Assembly (NCBI GenBank): GCA_900766815.1
Contig: CAAFWV010000041.1
Location: 1-64,000, forward strand
Source: Lachnospiraceae bacterium
GTDB taxonomy: Bacteria > Bacillota > Clostridia > Lachnospirales > Lachnospiraceae
DNA length: 64,000 bases
Reading direction: 5' to 3'
Made by a program: the position numbers and the translations under genes
The notes under the pieces: model-generated
Seen by the model: the letters and a program-made list of their open reading frames with translations, nothing else
The model's database searches: none
What the model was told of the DNA's origin: nothing
Shown: piece by piece, positions 55,116 to 62,968 of the stretch
Numbering within the stretch: position 1 is the first letter of the stretch
Layout of the letters: each line of letters starts with the position of its first letter

Positions 55116-56246
55116 TTACAGTGAATAATTCATTCCATCAATACAATTGATTTTCTTCTTTATTGTCATGGCAGTCAGATGCTGCATTACCTCAGACAGA
55201 CTCATGTCGCTTTGCCTGCTCACCTTAAAGAAGATTTCACTCACGGACTGTGGGTGGTAATCAAGACAGCTTCTGATAATTAGTTCATTGGAACTTAAGG
55301 TGGAACAGAGAAGCTCTTCCTTAGAGACCGAATCCCGTATGGCATGACACACGGAAGTATCATTAATGCCATATTCGGAATTCTCAAGGAATTCCTCAAC
55401 AAAAAGCTCAGGTCTTAGCAGAATTCCCGCTCCGTCACGAATCAGCTGATTACAGCCAAGACTCAGTGAATCGGTTGCCCTTCCGGGGAGGGCATAGATA
55501 TCCTTGCCCTGTTCCAGTGCAAGACTAACCGTAATCAGGGTTCCGCTCCTTTCCCTGGCTTCCATTACAAGCAAAGCATCAGAAAGCCCTGCAATTATTC
55601 TGTTTCTTGCAGGGAAGAATCCGGCTACGGGCTTGGTTCCCGGCGGATATTCGCTTATTATACATCCCCGACTTTTGATATCATCATACAATTCTCTGTT
55701 CTCTGCAGGATAGCAGATGTCAACACCGCAGCCCAGAACAGCACAGGTATAACCGTCAACATCAAGAGTGGAGCGTTCTGCGATACTGTCAATCCCCCTT
55801 GCCATTCCGCTTATTACACTGATACCGCAATCGGCAATTTCTCTGCTGAATTCCCTGGTCATCTGTCTGCCGTATTCGGAACAGTTCCTTGCACCGACAA
55901 TGGAAACCGTAGGTTTATCGGGCGGCAACATCCCCAGATAATATAGTCCATGCGGAGCATCCGGGATAAGCTTCAATTTCATCGGATAGTCATCATCCTC
56001 TATTCCCGTAAATCCGATTCCCCGTGCCTTAAGAGTGGCTGCTGCGGCTTCAAGTCCCTCCATCTCCCTGGTGTTAACAATATTAGTGGCTCCTTCCGGT
56101 CCTATTGAAGCCATCAATTCTTCATACGAAGCATTGGCTGCAGTCTGCAGGCTTCCAAAGTTATTAATCATTCGCTTAAGCTTACCGGTGGTATTCGCAC
56201 CCCTGACCGACTGCATAAATATAGTCGCAATTGATTCGCCTGTCAT
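55116..56246 (-). CDS. dprA: DNA processing protein DprA/Smf
   Basis: 376 residues. Rossmann-like DprA core: SIVGARNCSEYGR, SGMARGIDSIAER, CAVLGCGVDICYPAENR and FFPARNRIIAGLS. The C-terminal winged-helix-like region ends the protein. Loads RecA onto incoming single-stranded DNA during transformation; also present in species without known competence. Next to yifB/comM, 16 bp after its stop codon, in a conserved pair. Confidence 0.94.
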   Translation of the reverse strand: MTGESIATIFMQSVRGANTTGKLKRMINNFGSLQTAANASYEELMASIGPEGATNIVNTREMEGLEAAAATLKARGIGFTGIEDDDYPMKLKLIPDAPHGLYYLGMLPPDKPTVSIVGARNCSEYGRQMTREFSREIADCGISVISGMARGIDSIAERSTLDVDGYTCAVLGCGVDICYPAENRELYDDIKSRGCIISEYPPGTKPVAGFFPARNRIIAGLSDALLVMEARERSGTLITVSLALEQGKDIYALPGRATDSLSLGCNQLIRDGAGILLRPELFVEEFLENSEYGINDTSVCHAIRDSVSKEELLCSTLSSNELIIRSCLDYHPQSVSEIFFKVSRQSDMSLSEVMQHLTAMTIKKKINCIDGMNYSL

Positions 56247-56262
56247 ATCATGTTCCCTCCAT

Positions 56263-57789
56263 TTACGCGCCTCTGTAACAGATTGCTTCCGACAGATGGT
56301 CGATACTAATGGTACCGCACTCGTCGATATCGGCTATTGTACGGGCAACCTTCAGAATCTTATGGTAGGCTCTGGCTGAGAATTCCATTGAATTCATGGC
56401 ATCCTTGATGAATTCGCTTTCTTTTTTGCCGAGCTTACAGTATCTGTTGATGAGGGAAGGCGGAATTTCGCTGTTATACTTAATATTTGTTCCTATGAAA
56501 CGGTTGCTCTGAACAGAGCGGACCCTGAGAACAGTGTCTCTCATAGCTTCGGTCGTATACATGGAATTTGTACCAACGCTCTTAGTGTCAATGAGTCTGT
56601 CGGGATCTGTTTTCTCCGCTGTGACCGTGATATCAATTCTATCCTTAGTTGGTCCCGACATCCTGCTTCTGTAATGGGTAATCTGTGGCAGAGTACAATT
56701 ACATTTATTCCTGTTGGGGAAGTATCCGCAGGGACAGGGATTTGCCGCTGCCACAAGCATAAAGTCTGCCGGAAAAGTAGATGTGGAATTGACCCTCGCA
56801 ATATGTATACTCTTTTCCTCCAGTGGTTCCCTGAGTACCTCAATACATTCCCTGCTGAATTCCGGGAATTCATCCATAAAGAGTACACCCCTGTGCGCAA
56901 GCGAAATAATACCCGGGCGCACGTATCTGCCTCCGCCTGCAAGTGTCTGCATGGTAGCTGTATGATGCGGACTTCTGAAGGGACGCATGGTAATAATGGG
57001 CTTCTCCTCACTGAGCAGACCGGCGACACTATATATAGAAGAAACCTCGAGGCTCTCATCGGTAGTAAGTGGCGGCATGATATAGGGTATGCGCTTTGCA
57101 ATCATGGTTTTACCGGTTCCGGGTGGTCCTATTATCAATAGATGATGAAAACCGCTCGCCGCAATTAATGCTGCACGCTTGCAGGCTTCCTGCCCTACTA
57201 TGTCTTCGAAGAGCAGATTATCCTCAGTCGCAAGTACTTTGGCCATAACGGAAGCTTCAGGCTCGGATGGTATAAATTCATCGCCCGTGAGCAAATCTAT
57301 AGCCTCGAGAAGAGTGTTCACCGGATAGATGTCAATGCCGTCCACGAAGGATGCTTCACTTCTGTTACCGCTTGGGACGATACAGCTGCGCATGCCGGCG
57401 TCTCTGGCAGCAAGAACTATCGGTAGTACGCCGTTTATTTGACGCACGGTTCCATCAAGACTCAGCTCGCCGATTATGCAGGTATCTTCCAGATGCGTGG
57501 GCGGAATCATATCGAGAGAATTGAGAATTCCGACAGCTATGGGCAGGTCGAAGGCCGTGCCGTTTTTTGAGATGGAAGCAGGCGAAATGTTGACGGTAAT
57601 CTGAACGGGTGGCAGGGAAATGCCACTGTTCTTCATACTGACCTTGACGCGTTCTTTAGCTTCTCTTACTTCACCGGAAAGTTTGCCGACCATGTAGAAG
57701 CCGGGCAGGCCCTTGCCCACATCGACTTCAACATCGGCTTGATAACTCCGGATGCCATCAAGGCCTCCGGAGTGAATGATTGAATACAT
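56263..57789 (-). CDS. comM: YifB/ComM family Mg-chelatase-like AAA ATPase
   Basis: 508 residues from ATG 57789 (GGAGG five bases upstream); the ATG at 57837 is out of context. N-terminal Lon-protease-like region with SGEVREAKERVKVSMKNSG, AAA core with Walker A IGPPGTGKTMIAK and Walker B VLFMDEFPEF, Cys-rich CPCGYFPNRNKCNC loop (about 350), and a C-terminal helical domain. ComM in Haemophilus aids branch migration in transformation. Transcribed first in an operon with dprA. Confidence 0.92.
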   Translation of the reverse strand: MYSIIHSGGLDGIRSYQADVEVDVGKGLPGFYMVGKLSGEVREAKERVKVSMKNSGISLPPVQITVNISPASISKNGTAFDLPIAVGILNSLDMIPPTHLEDTCIIGELSLDGTVRQINGVLPIVLAARDAGMRSCIVPSGNRSEASFVDGIDIYPVNTLLEAIDLLTGDEFIPSEPEASVMAKVLATEDNLLFEDIVGQEACKRAALIAASGFHHLLIIGPPGTGKTMIAKRIPYIMPPLTTDESLEVSSIYSVAGLLSEEKPIITMRPFRSPHHTATMQTLAGGGRYVRPGIISLAHRGVLFMDEFPEFSRECIEVLREPLEEKSIHIARVNSTSTFPADFMLVAAANPCPCGYFPNRNKCNCTLPQITHYRSRMSGPTKDRIDITVTAEKTDPDRLIDTKSVGTNSMYTTEAMRDTVLRVRSVQSNRFIGTNIKYNSEIPPSLINRYCKLGKKESEFIKDAMNSMEFSARAYHKILKVARTIADIDECGTISIDHLSEAICYRGA

Positions 57790-57842
57790 AACATCCTCCA
57801 AATCCGGGATGCAGATATTCAACGATATATTCGACAAAGATT

Positions 57843-57871
57843 AATATAGCAGAATATTGTGAAAATGTAAA
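57843..57871 (-). promoter_or_regulatory. Promoter of the yifB-dprA operon
   Basis: Minus strand TTTACA (57866-57871), 17-bp spacer and TATATT (57843-57848). Confidence 0.7.
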
Positions 57872-57875
57872 TTGC

Positions 57876-57915
57876 ACAAAAAAATCCCCTTATGATGACG
57901 GTCATAAGGGGATTT
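57876..57915 (-). terminator. rpsT terminator
   Basis: 14-bp perfect stem (57882-57895 with 57902-57915) and six-base loop; on the minus strand it is followed by seven T. Strong intrinsic terminator for rpsT. Confidence 0.95.
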
Positions 57916-57931
57916 GAAAACATATCTTTTA

Positions 57932-58195
57932 TTAAGCCATCTGGTTAACAGCCTTGCTGAGACGAGATACCTTTCTTGAAGAAGTATTCTTGTGATATAC
58001 TCCCTTAGAAGTAGCCTTGTCTATTGTAGCTGTAGCCTCGACTAATGCCTTCTTAGCAGCTTCCTTATCGTTAGCTTCGATAGCAGCATATACCTTCTTG
58101 ACAGCAGTCTTAACACCGGACTTAATAGCCTTGTTACGCTCTGCATTGCTTGCTGCAACTAAGATTCTCTTCTTTGCTGATTTAATATTAGCCAA
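57932..58195 (-). CDS. rpsT: 30S ribosomal protein S20
   Basis: 87 residues, canonical length, beginning MANIKSAKKRILVAASNAERN; Lys/Arg/Ala-rich helices bind 16S rRNA. Uses a TTG start at 58195 with GAGGAGGTGAG upstream; the longer upstream reading frame lacks support. Helps early 30S assembly. Monocistronic on the minus strand between yifB and topA. Non-ATG initiation is known for rpsT in several bacteria and can support autoregulation. Confidence 0.96.
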   Translation of the reverse strand: MANIKSAKKRILVAASNAERNKAIKSGVKTAVKKVYAAIEANDKEAAKKALVEATATIDKATSKGVYHKNTSSRKVSRLSKAVNQMA

Positions 58196-58271
58196 GTTGC
58201 TCACCTCCTCGATCAGGTTTAAGTGTGCTACAACTCCGGACACGGACAGTATTGTCACACACGCAAACATA

Positions 58272-58300
58272 ATTCTATGTCATAGTTTACGTTTCGTCAA
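58272..58300 (-). promoter_or_regulatory. rpsT promoter
   Basis: Minus strand TTGACG (58295-58300), 17-bp spacer, TAGAAT (58272-58277). The leader to the TTG start is about 70 bases. Confidence 0.75.
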
Positions 58301-58373
58301 CAAGTTTTTTAAAATTAAATGGAATTAATTGGAAATATATTAATATATAGAAGAAATCCGTCAAATTTTTTTC

Positions 58374-58402
58374 TTGCAAAGCCTAAAATCTTGTTGTATA
58401 GT
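58374..58402 (+). promoter_or_regulatory. topA promoter
   Basis: TTGCAA (58374-58379), 17-bp spacer, TATAGT (58397-58402). Leader of about 45 bases before topA. Confidence 0.7.
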
Positions 58403-58453
58403 TGTGCACGTGACATCAGAAGATGTTGAAAACACAAGTAATAGGGGAAAACT

Positions 58454-60526
58454 ATGGCAAAGTATTTAGTTATCGTGGAGTCACCGACCAAGGTTAAGAC
58501 GGTTGGTAAGTTCCTCGGAAGTAATTATAAGGTTATGGCCAGCCAGGGTCATGTAAGAGATCTTCCCAAGTCAAGTCTCGGAGTAGACGTGGAGGGCGAT
58601 TTTGAACCACACTATATTACAATAAGAGGAAAGGGCGATATTCTTGCAGCTCTCAGGAAGGAAGTAAAGAAGGCAGAGAAAATCTATCTTGCGACTGACC
58701 CTGACCGCGAGGGAGAGGCTATAAGCTGGCACCTCATAGCGGCACTTAAGCTTGAGGGTAAGAAGGTATACAGAATTACATTCAACGAGATTACGAAGAA
58801 TGCTGTCAAGGAGAGTCTTAAGAATGCCCGCGACATCGACATGAATCTGGTTGATGCGCAGCAGGCAAGAAGAGTGCTTGACAGAGTGGTAGGATATGAG
58901 ATTTCGCCGGTGCTGTGGGCAAAGGTTAAGAGAGGATTGTCTGCAGGAAGAGTTCAGTCAGTGGCACTTAGAATAGTGTGCGACAGAGAACAGGAAATCG
59001 CTGACTTCATCCCTATGGAGTACTGGACAATTGATGCGACTCTTGGAACAAAGCAAAGCAAGAAGGTAATTCATGCCAAGTATGCCACAGAGGATGAGCA
59101 TGAGCTTGACAGCAGAGAAAAGGTTGACGCTATCATGAAGGAGCTTACCGGTAAGGGGATGGTTATCGATGAGCTTAAGCGCGGCAGCAGAACCAGGAAG
59201 ATGCCGCTGCCGTTTACGACCTCAACACTTCAGCAGGAAGCAAGCAAGTCACTCAATTTTTCCACACAGAAGACTATGCGCGTAGCGCAGCAGCTCTATG
59301 AAGGAGTGGAGATAAAGGGTCAGGGTACGGTTGGTCTTATTACATATCTTCGTACCGACAGTACAAGAATATCCGATGAAGCGGATAGAATGGTTACGGA
59401 ATATATCGCAGCACAGTATGGTGAGAACTATATTGCGGCTAAGGATACACTGCCGAAGAGCAATAAGAAGATCCAGGATGCTCATGAGGCAATCAGACCG
59501 ACAGATGTCAACAGGACACCTCAGATGGTTAAGGATGACCTGACAAGGGAGCAGTTCAAGCTCTATCAGCTCATCTGGAAGAGATTTGTTGCAAGCCGTA
59601 TGGCGGCAGCGCTTTATGACACCGTCAATGTCAAGCTGTCCTGTGGAAGCCACAAGTTTACTGCAGGCTCAAGCGCACTTAAGTTTGAGGGCTTTATGAA
59701 TGTATATGTGGACGCGGATGAGGAGAAGGACGGCAACAACTCCCTGCTCTTTGACTTAGATGAGAAGAGCGAGGTTGTGCTTAATGATATCAGCCCCACA
59801 GAGCATTTCACACAGCCTCTTCCACACTTTACGGAGGCAAGTCTGGTGCATGCCATGGAGGAGCTCGGTATCGGCAGACCTTCAACCTATGCTACAACAA
59901 TTACAACAATTCTGGGCAGAAGATATATTGTTAAGGAAGGCAAGAATATCTTCGTTACAGAGATTGGCGAAATCGTAAATAACATTATGAAGGAGGCCTT
60001 CCCTCAGATTGTGGACGTTGATTTCACCGCTACGATGGAGACACTGCTTGACGGAGTTGAAGAGGGCACTGTTAAGTGGAAGACTATAATAGAGAACTTC
60101 TATCCCGATCTCAAGGTTGCTGTTGATAAGGCCGAGGCTGAGATTGAGAAAATTGAGATAAGGGATGAGCAGTCGGGCGAGCTGTGCGAGGAGTGTGGCA
60201 GACCGATGTATATCAAATACGGTCCTCACGGAAGATTCCAGGCCTGCTCCGGTTTCCCGGAGTGCAGACACACCAAGCCTTATTTTGAGAAGATTGGTGT
60301 GGCCTGTCCCAAGTGTGGCAAGGATATTGTCATTAAAGCAACCCGCAAGGGAAGACGATATTATGGATGTATAGATAATCCCGAGTGTGACTTCATGGTA
60401 TGGCAGAGACCGTCGGGAAGTAACTGCCCCAAGTGCGGACAACCGATGTTGCTCAAGGGTGGCAAGAGAGTCTGCATGAACGAAGAATGCGCTTATAGCG
60501 AGGATGATGGAAAAAACGCGGACTAA
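58454..60526 (+). CDS. topA: DNA topoisomerase I
   Basis: 690 residues, type IA topoisomerase. TOPRIM domain with VIVESPTKVKTVGKF and DPDREGEAISWH (Asp/Glu metal ligands), catalytic Tyr298 in YLRTDSTRIS, and three C-terminal zinc-finger-type repeats (CEECGRPM...C, CPKCGKDI...C, CPKCGQPM...C; residues about 570-680). Relaxes negative supercoils. Upstream of codY with a 115-bp gap and its own promoter. Confidence 0.97.
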   Translation: MAKYLVIVESPTKVKTVGKFLGSNYKVMASQGHVRDLPKSSLGVDVEGDFEPHYITIRGKGDILAALRKEVKKAEKIYLATDPDREGEAISWHLIAALKLEGKKVYRITFNEITKNAVKESLKNARDIDMNLVDAQQARRVLDRVVGYEISPVLWAKVKRGLSAGRVQSVALRIVCDREQEIADFIPMEYWTIDATLGTKQSKKVIHAKYATEDEHELDSREKVDAIMKELTGKGMVIDELKRGSRTRKMPLPFTTSTLQQEASKSLNFSTQKTMRVAQQLYEGVEIKGQGTVGLITYLRTDSTRISDEADRMVTEYIAAQYGENYIAAKDTLPKSNKKIQDAHEAIRPTDVNRTPQMVKDDLTREQFKLYQLIWKRFVASRMAAALYDTVNVKLSCGSHKFTAGSSALKFEGFMNVYVDADEEKDGNNSLLFDLDEKSEVVLNDISPTEHFTQPLPHFTEASLVHAMEELGIGRPSTYATTITTILGRRYIVKEGKNIFVTEIGEIVNNIMKEAFPQIVDVDFTATMETLLDGVEEGTVKWKTIIENFYPDLKVAVDKAEAEIEKIEIRDEQSGELCEECGRPMYIKYGPHGRFQACSGFPECRHTKPYFEKIGVACPKCGKDIVIKATRKGRRYYGCIDNPECDFMVWQRPSGSNCPKCGQPMLLKGGKRVCMNEECAYSEDDGKNAD

Positions 60527-60588
60527 CTGACATTTTGTGAACATTTACAGATTATTTACCGGAATTTTTACTAAAAATGTGCATTTTG

Positions 60589-60617
60589 TTGAAATTGTCT
60601 GATAAATATGCTAAAAT
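60589..60617 (+). promoter_or_regulatory. codY promoter
   Basis: TTGAAA (60589-60594), 17-bp spacer, TAAAAT (60612-60617). A weak CodY-like box (ATTTTGTTGAAAT, about 10 of 13 to consensus) covers the -35 region, so autoregulation is possible but not demonstrable. Confidence 0.6.
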
Positions 60618-60641
60618 ATCTCCATCTTAAGGAGGTTTACC

Positions 60642-61433
60642 ATGAGCAGTGTGCAGTTACTTGACAAGACGCGCAAGATAGGCAAATTGTTGCATAACAA
60701 TAATTCGAGCAAGGTGGTTTTTAATGATATCTGTGATGTGATGCAGGATATTCTTGAAAGCAATGTTCTTGTTATCAGCAAGAAGGGCAAGGTGCTTGGA
60801 ATAGACCATGACAGTAAGGTTGAGCCTATTCATGAACTTATCAAGGACAAGGTGGGCGGCTTCATTGATAATCTTCTCAATGAGAGGATGCTGTCCGTAT
60901 TGTCTACCAAGGAGAATGTCAACCTTGAGACTCTGGGCTTTGAGGGAGATGATATCAGGAAGTATACTGCGATTATAGCTCCGATTGACATAGCGGGAGA
61001 GAGACTTGGAACACTGTTCGTATATAAGGACGGAGAAGCCTATGACATCGATGATATCATTCTGTGTGAATACGGCACCACGGTGGTTGGCCTTGAGATG
61101 CTTAGAGCCGTGAATGAAGAGAATGCGGAGGAGTCAAGGAAGATAGCTGTTGTTAAGTCGGCGATATCCACACTTTCATTCTCTGAGATGGAGGCTGTGG
61201 TTCATATTTTTGATGAACTTAACGGAATGGAAGGAATACTCGTTGCAAGCAAGATAGCAGACAGGGTAGGCATTACAAGGAGTGTAATTGTCAATGCGTT
61301 GCGTAAGCTTGAGAGTGCGGGAGTAATAGAATCGCGAAGCTCCGGCATGAAGGGAACCTATATTAAGGTTCTCAATGAGGTTGTGTTTGATGAGATAGAG
61401 AAGCTTAAGAAGGGAACCTCGCTGAGCCATTAA
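60642..61433 (+). CDS. codY: Global regulator CodY
   Basis: 263 residues, full-length CodY. N-terminal GAF domain (1-150) that binds branched-chain amino acids, a linker, and the winged helix-turn-helix GILVASKIADRVGITRSVIVNALRKLESAG (about 205-235). Senses isoleucine/leucine/valine and GTP in Firmicutes and represses catabolic, motility and adaptation genes in rich medium. Placed next to the flagellar operon, which CodY represses in related species. Confidence 0.97.
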   Translation: MSSVQLLDKTRKIGKLLHNNNSSKVVFNDICDVMQDILESNVLVISKKGKVLGIDHDSKVEPIHELIKDKVGGFIDNLLNERMLSVLSTKENVNLETLGFEGDDIRKYTAIIAPIDIAGERLGTLFVYKDGEAYDIDDIILCEYGTTVVGLEMLRAVNEENAEESRKIAVVKSAISTLSFSEMEAVVHIFDELNGMEGILVASKIADRVGITRSVIVNALRKLESAGVIESRSSGMKGTYIKVLNEVVFDEIEKLKKGTSLSH

Positions 61434-61520
61434 TTGAACTTAGACTGATTACTTCCGGCTGTGATTATCCCAAATAACCGGCGTAAGCAGAGGAAATTAA
61501 ATAAAAGGATTGGTGTTTTA

Positions 61521-61554
61521 AACGGATTTATTGCCTGCAATAAGTCCGTTTTTT
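61521..61554 (+). terminator. codY terminator
   Basis: 13-bp stem with one G-U pair (61521-61533 / 61538-61550), four-base loop and TTTT. It stands between codY and the flagellar operon. Confidence 0.9.
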
Positions 61555-61649
61555 GCATATGACTGTAACAGTCAAGAGAATAAAGGAAAGAATCACACTA
61601 TATTGTGCAGTTCTTTGTGAAAAAATACTAGATAATGTGGTCAACACTC

Positions 61650-61677
61650 TTGTTTTTTTGTAGTAATTATTTATAAT
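61650..61677 (+). promoter_or_regulatory. Flagellar operon promoter
   Basis: TTGTTT (61650-61655), 16-bp spacer, TATAAT (61672-61677), fitting a housekeeping sigma factor rather than sigma-28. Leader of about 50 bases before flgB. The whole stretch 61434-61731 carries the codY terminator and this promoter. Confidence 0.65.
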
Positions 61678-61731
61678 GGAATAGGGTGTAATTGTAGGAA
61701 AGTGTTTCCATTCCTAATTAAGGAGGAGAAT

Positions 61732-62121
61732 ATGATTAGCTCAAATGCGTATGATTATATCAATGTATTGGATAAGGCAGCTGACGCTGCAGCAATGCGC
61801 AATGAATTGATTGCCAATAATATAGCCAATCAGGACACACCGGGATATAAGAGACAGGATGTGGACTTTGAGGGCCAGCTTAAGAAGGCAATGAGGAACA
61901 GTAAGTATACTTCTATAGACAGTAAGGTAAGCAACCTAAGAAGCAGAAGCTTAGAGGCTAAGCAGTATACAGATTACGGCAATTATTCCTACAGACTGGA
62001 TGAGAATAATGTAGATCCCGAACAGGAGCAGATTAAGCTTGCAGCCAATCAGCTCAAGTATCAGGGAATTATGAACAGCTTAACCAATGAATTCAAGAAT
62101 CTTCAGTCGGTAATGAAGTAG
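61732..62121 (+). CDS. flgB: Flagellar basal-body rod protein FlgB
   Basis: 129 residues from ATG 61732 (AAGGAGGAG). Rod motif AAMRNELIANNIANQDTPGYKRQDVDFEGQL in the N-terminal half and a C-terminal helix complementing it. Proximal rod subunit of the flagellum. First gene of the basal-body operon; flgC follows 12 bp later. Confidence 0.95.
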   Translation: MISSNAYDYINVLDKAADAAAMRNELIANNIANQDTPGYKRQDVDFEGQLKKAMRNSKYTSIDSKVSNLRSRSLEAKQYTDYGNYSYRLDENNVDPEQEQIKLAANQLKYQGIMNSLTNEFKNLQSVMK

Positions 62122-62133
62122 AGGAGGTAGTGT

Positions 62134-62577
62134 ATGGGATTATTTGACTCTTTTAATATTAATGCATCCGGACTTACTGCTCAGAGATACAGGATGGATG
62201 TTATAGCCCAGAATGTAGCCAATGCCAACACCACCAGGACTGAGGACGGTACTCCGTATAAGCGCAAGGTCGTAACCTTCGAGGAGAAGAACGGTAAGTC
62301 TCCCAGTTTTTCGACAGTATTCGGCAGGGAGACTGACAGATTCAGGTCTAATGGCGTGAAGGTCAGCGGTACCTACGAGGATTCAAGTGAAGGCAACATG
62401 GTATACGATCCGGATCATCCCGACGCTGACGAGAACGGATATGTAACCTATCCCAATGTTAACATCATCCAGGAGATGACGGATCTTATTGATGCCAGCA
62501 GAAGCTATGAAGCCAATGCAACGGCATTCAATGCAAGCAAGCAGATTGCCAGCCAGGGTCTGACAATGGGAAGCTGA
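62134..62577 (+). CDS. flgC: Flagellar basal-body rod protein FlgC
   Basis: 147 residues, expected size. N-terminal NINASGLTAQRYRMDVIAQNVANANTT and C-terminal IQEMTDLIDASRSYEANATAFN are the paired helices of rod proteins. Forms part of the proximal rod with FlgB and FlgF. GAGGAGG precedes the ATG. Confidence 0.97.
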   Translation: MGLFDSFNINASGLTAQRYRMDVIAQNVANANTTRTEDGTPYKRKVVTFEEKNGKSPSFSTVFGRETDRFRSNGVKVSGTYEDSSEGNMVYDPDHPDADENGYVTYPNVNIIQEMTDLIDASRSYEANATAFNASKQIASQGLTMGS

Positions 62578-62603
62578 TTTTGATTAACTGAGGTGATATA
62601 TTA

Positions 62604-62930
62604 ATGGCATTAGATATAGCAAGTCTACGCAATATTTCAAGTCCGATTATTGAGGAAGCAGTAAGGAACAGCAATTTATCAAGAGCTGAGGAGACCGGAA
62701 CGGATTCCTTCTCAAGCGTGTTCGATGCTGCTGTTAATAATATATATGAGACCAATTCATATCTTTCAGAGGCAGAGAATGAGGAGCTCAAGTTCTCTAT
62801 GGGTCTGACTGACAATACCCATGACCTTACTATAGCTCTTCAGAAGGCTTCTACCGCACTTCAGTATACTGTTGCGGTAAGAGATAAGCTCTTGGAGGCA
62901 TATAAGGAGATAATGAATATCAATCTATAA
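62604..62930 (+). CDS. fliE: Flagellar hook-basal body protein FliE
   Basis: 108 residues, normal FliE length. C-terminal half shows MGLTDNTHDLTIALQKASTALQYTVAVRDKLLEAYKEIM, the conserved helix pair that joins MS ring and rod. SD GAGGTGAT upstream of the ATG. fliF follows 38 bp later. Confidence 0.96.
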   Translation: MALDIASLRNISSPIIEEAVRNSNLSRAEETGTDSFSSVFDAAVNNIYETNSYLSEAENEELKFSMGLTDNTHDLTIALQKASTALQYTVAVRDKLLEAYKEIMNINL

Positions 62931-62968
62931 CGGTTAGGAATACCGGGTAATAGATAGGAGTACCGGGG

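Noticed and set aside
59882..60544. 220-codon frame antisense to topA
   Set aside because: Shadow of topA; no ribosome binding site or recognisable domain.
60583..60597. Firm CodY binding site at the codY promoter
   Set aside because: Too many mismatches to the 15-base consensus to call it by eye; kept only as a possibility.
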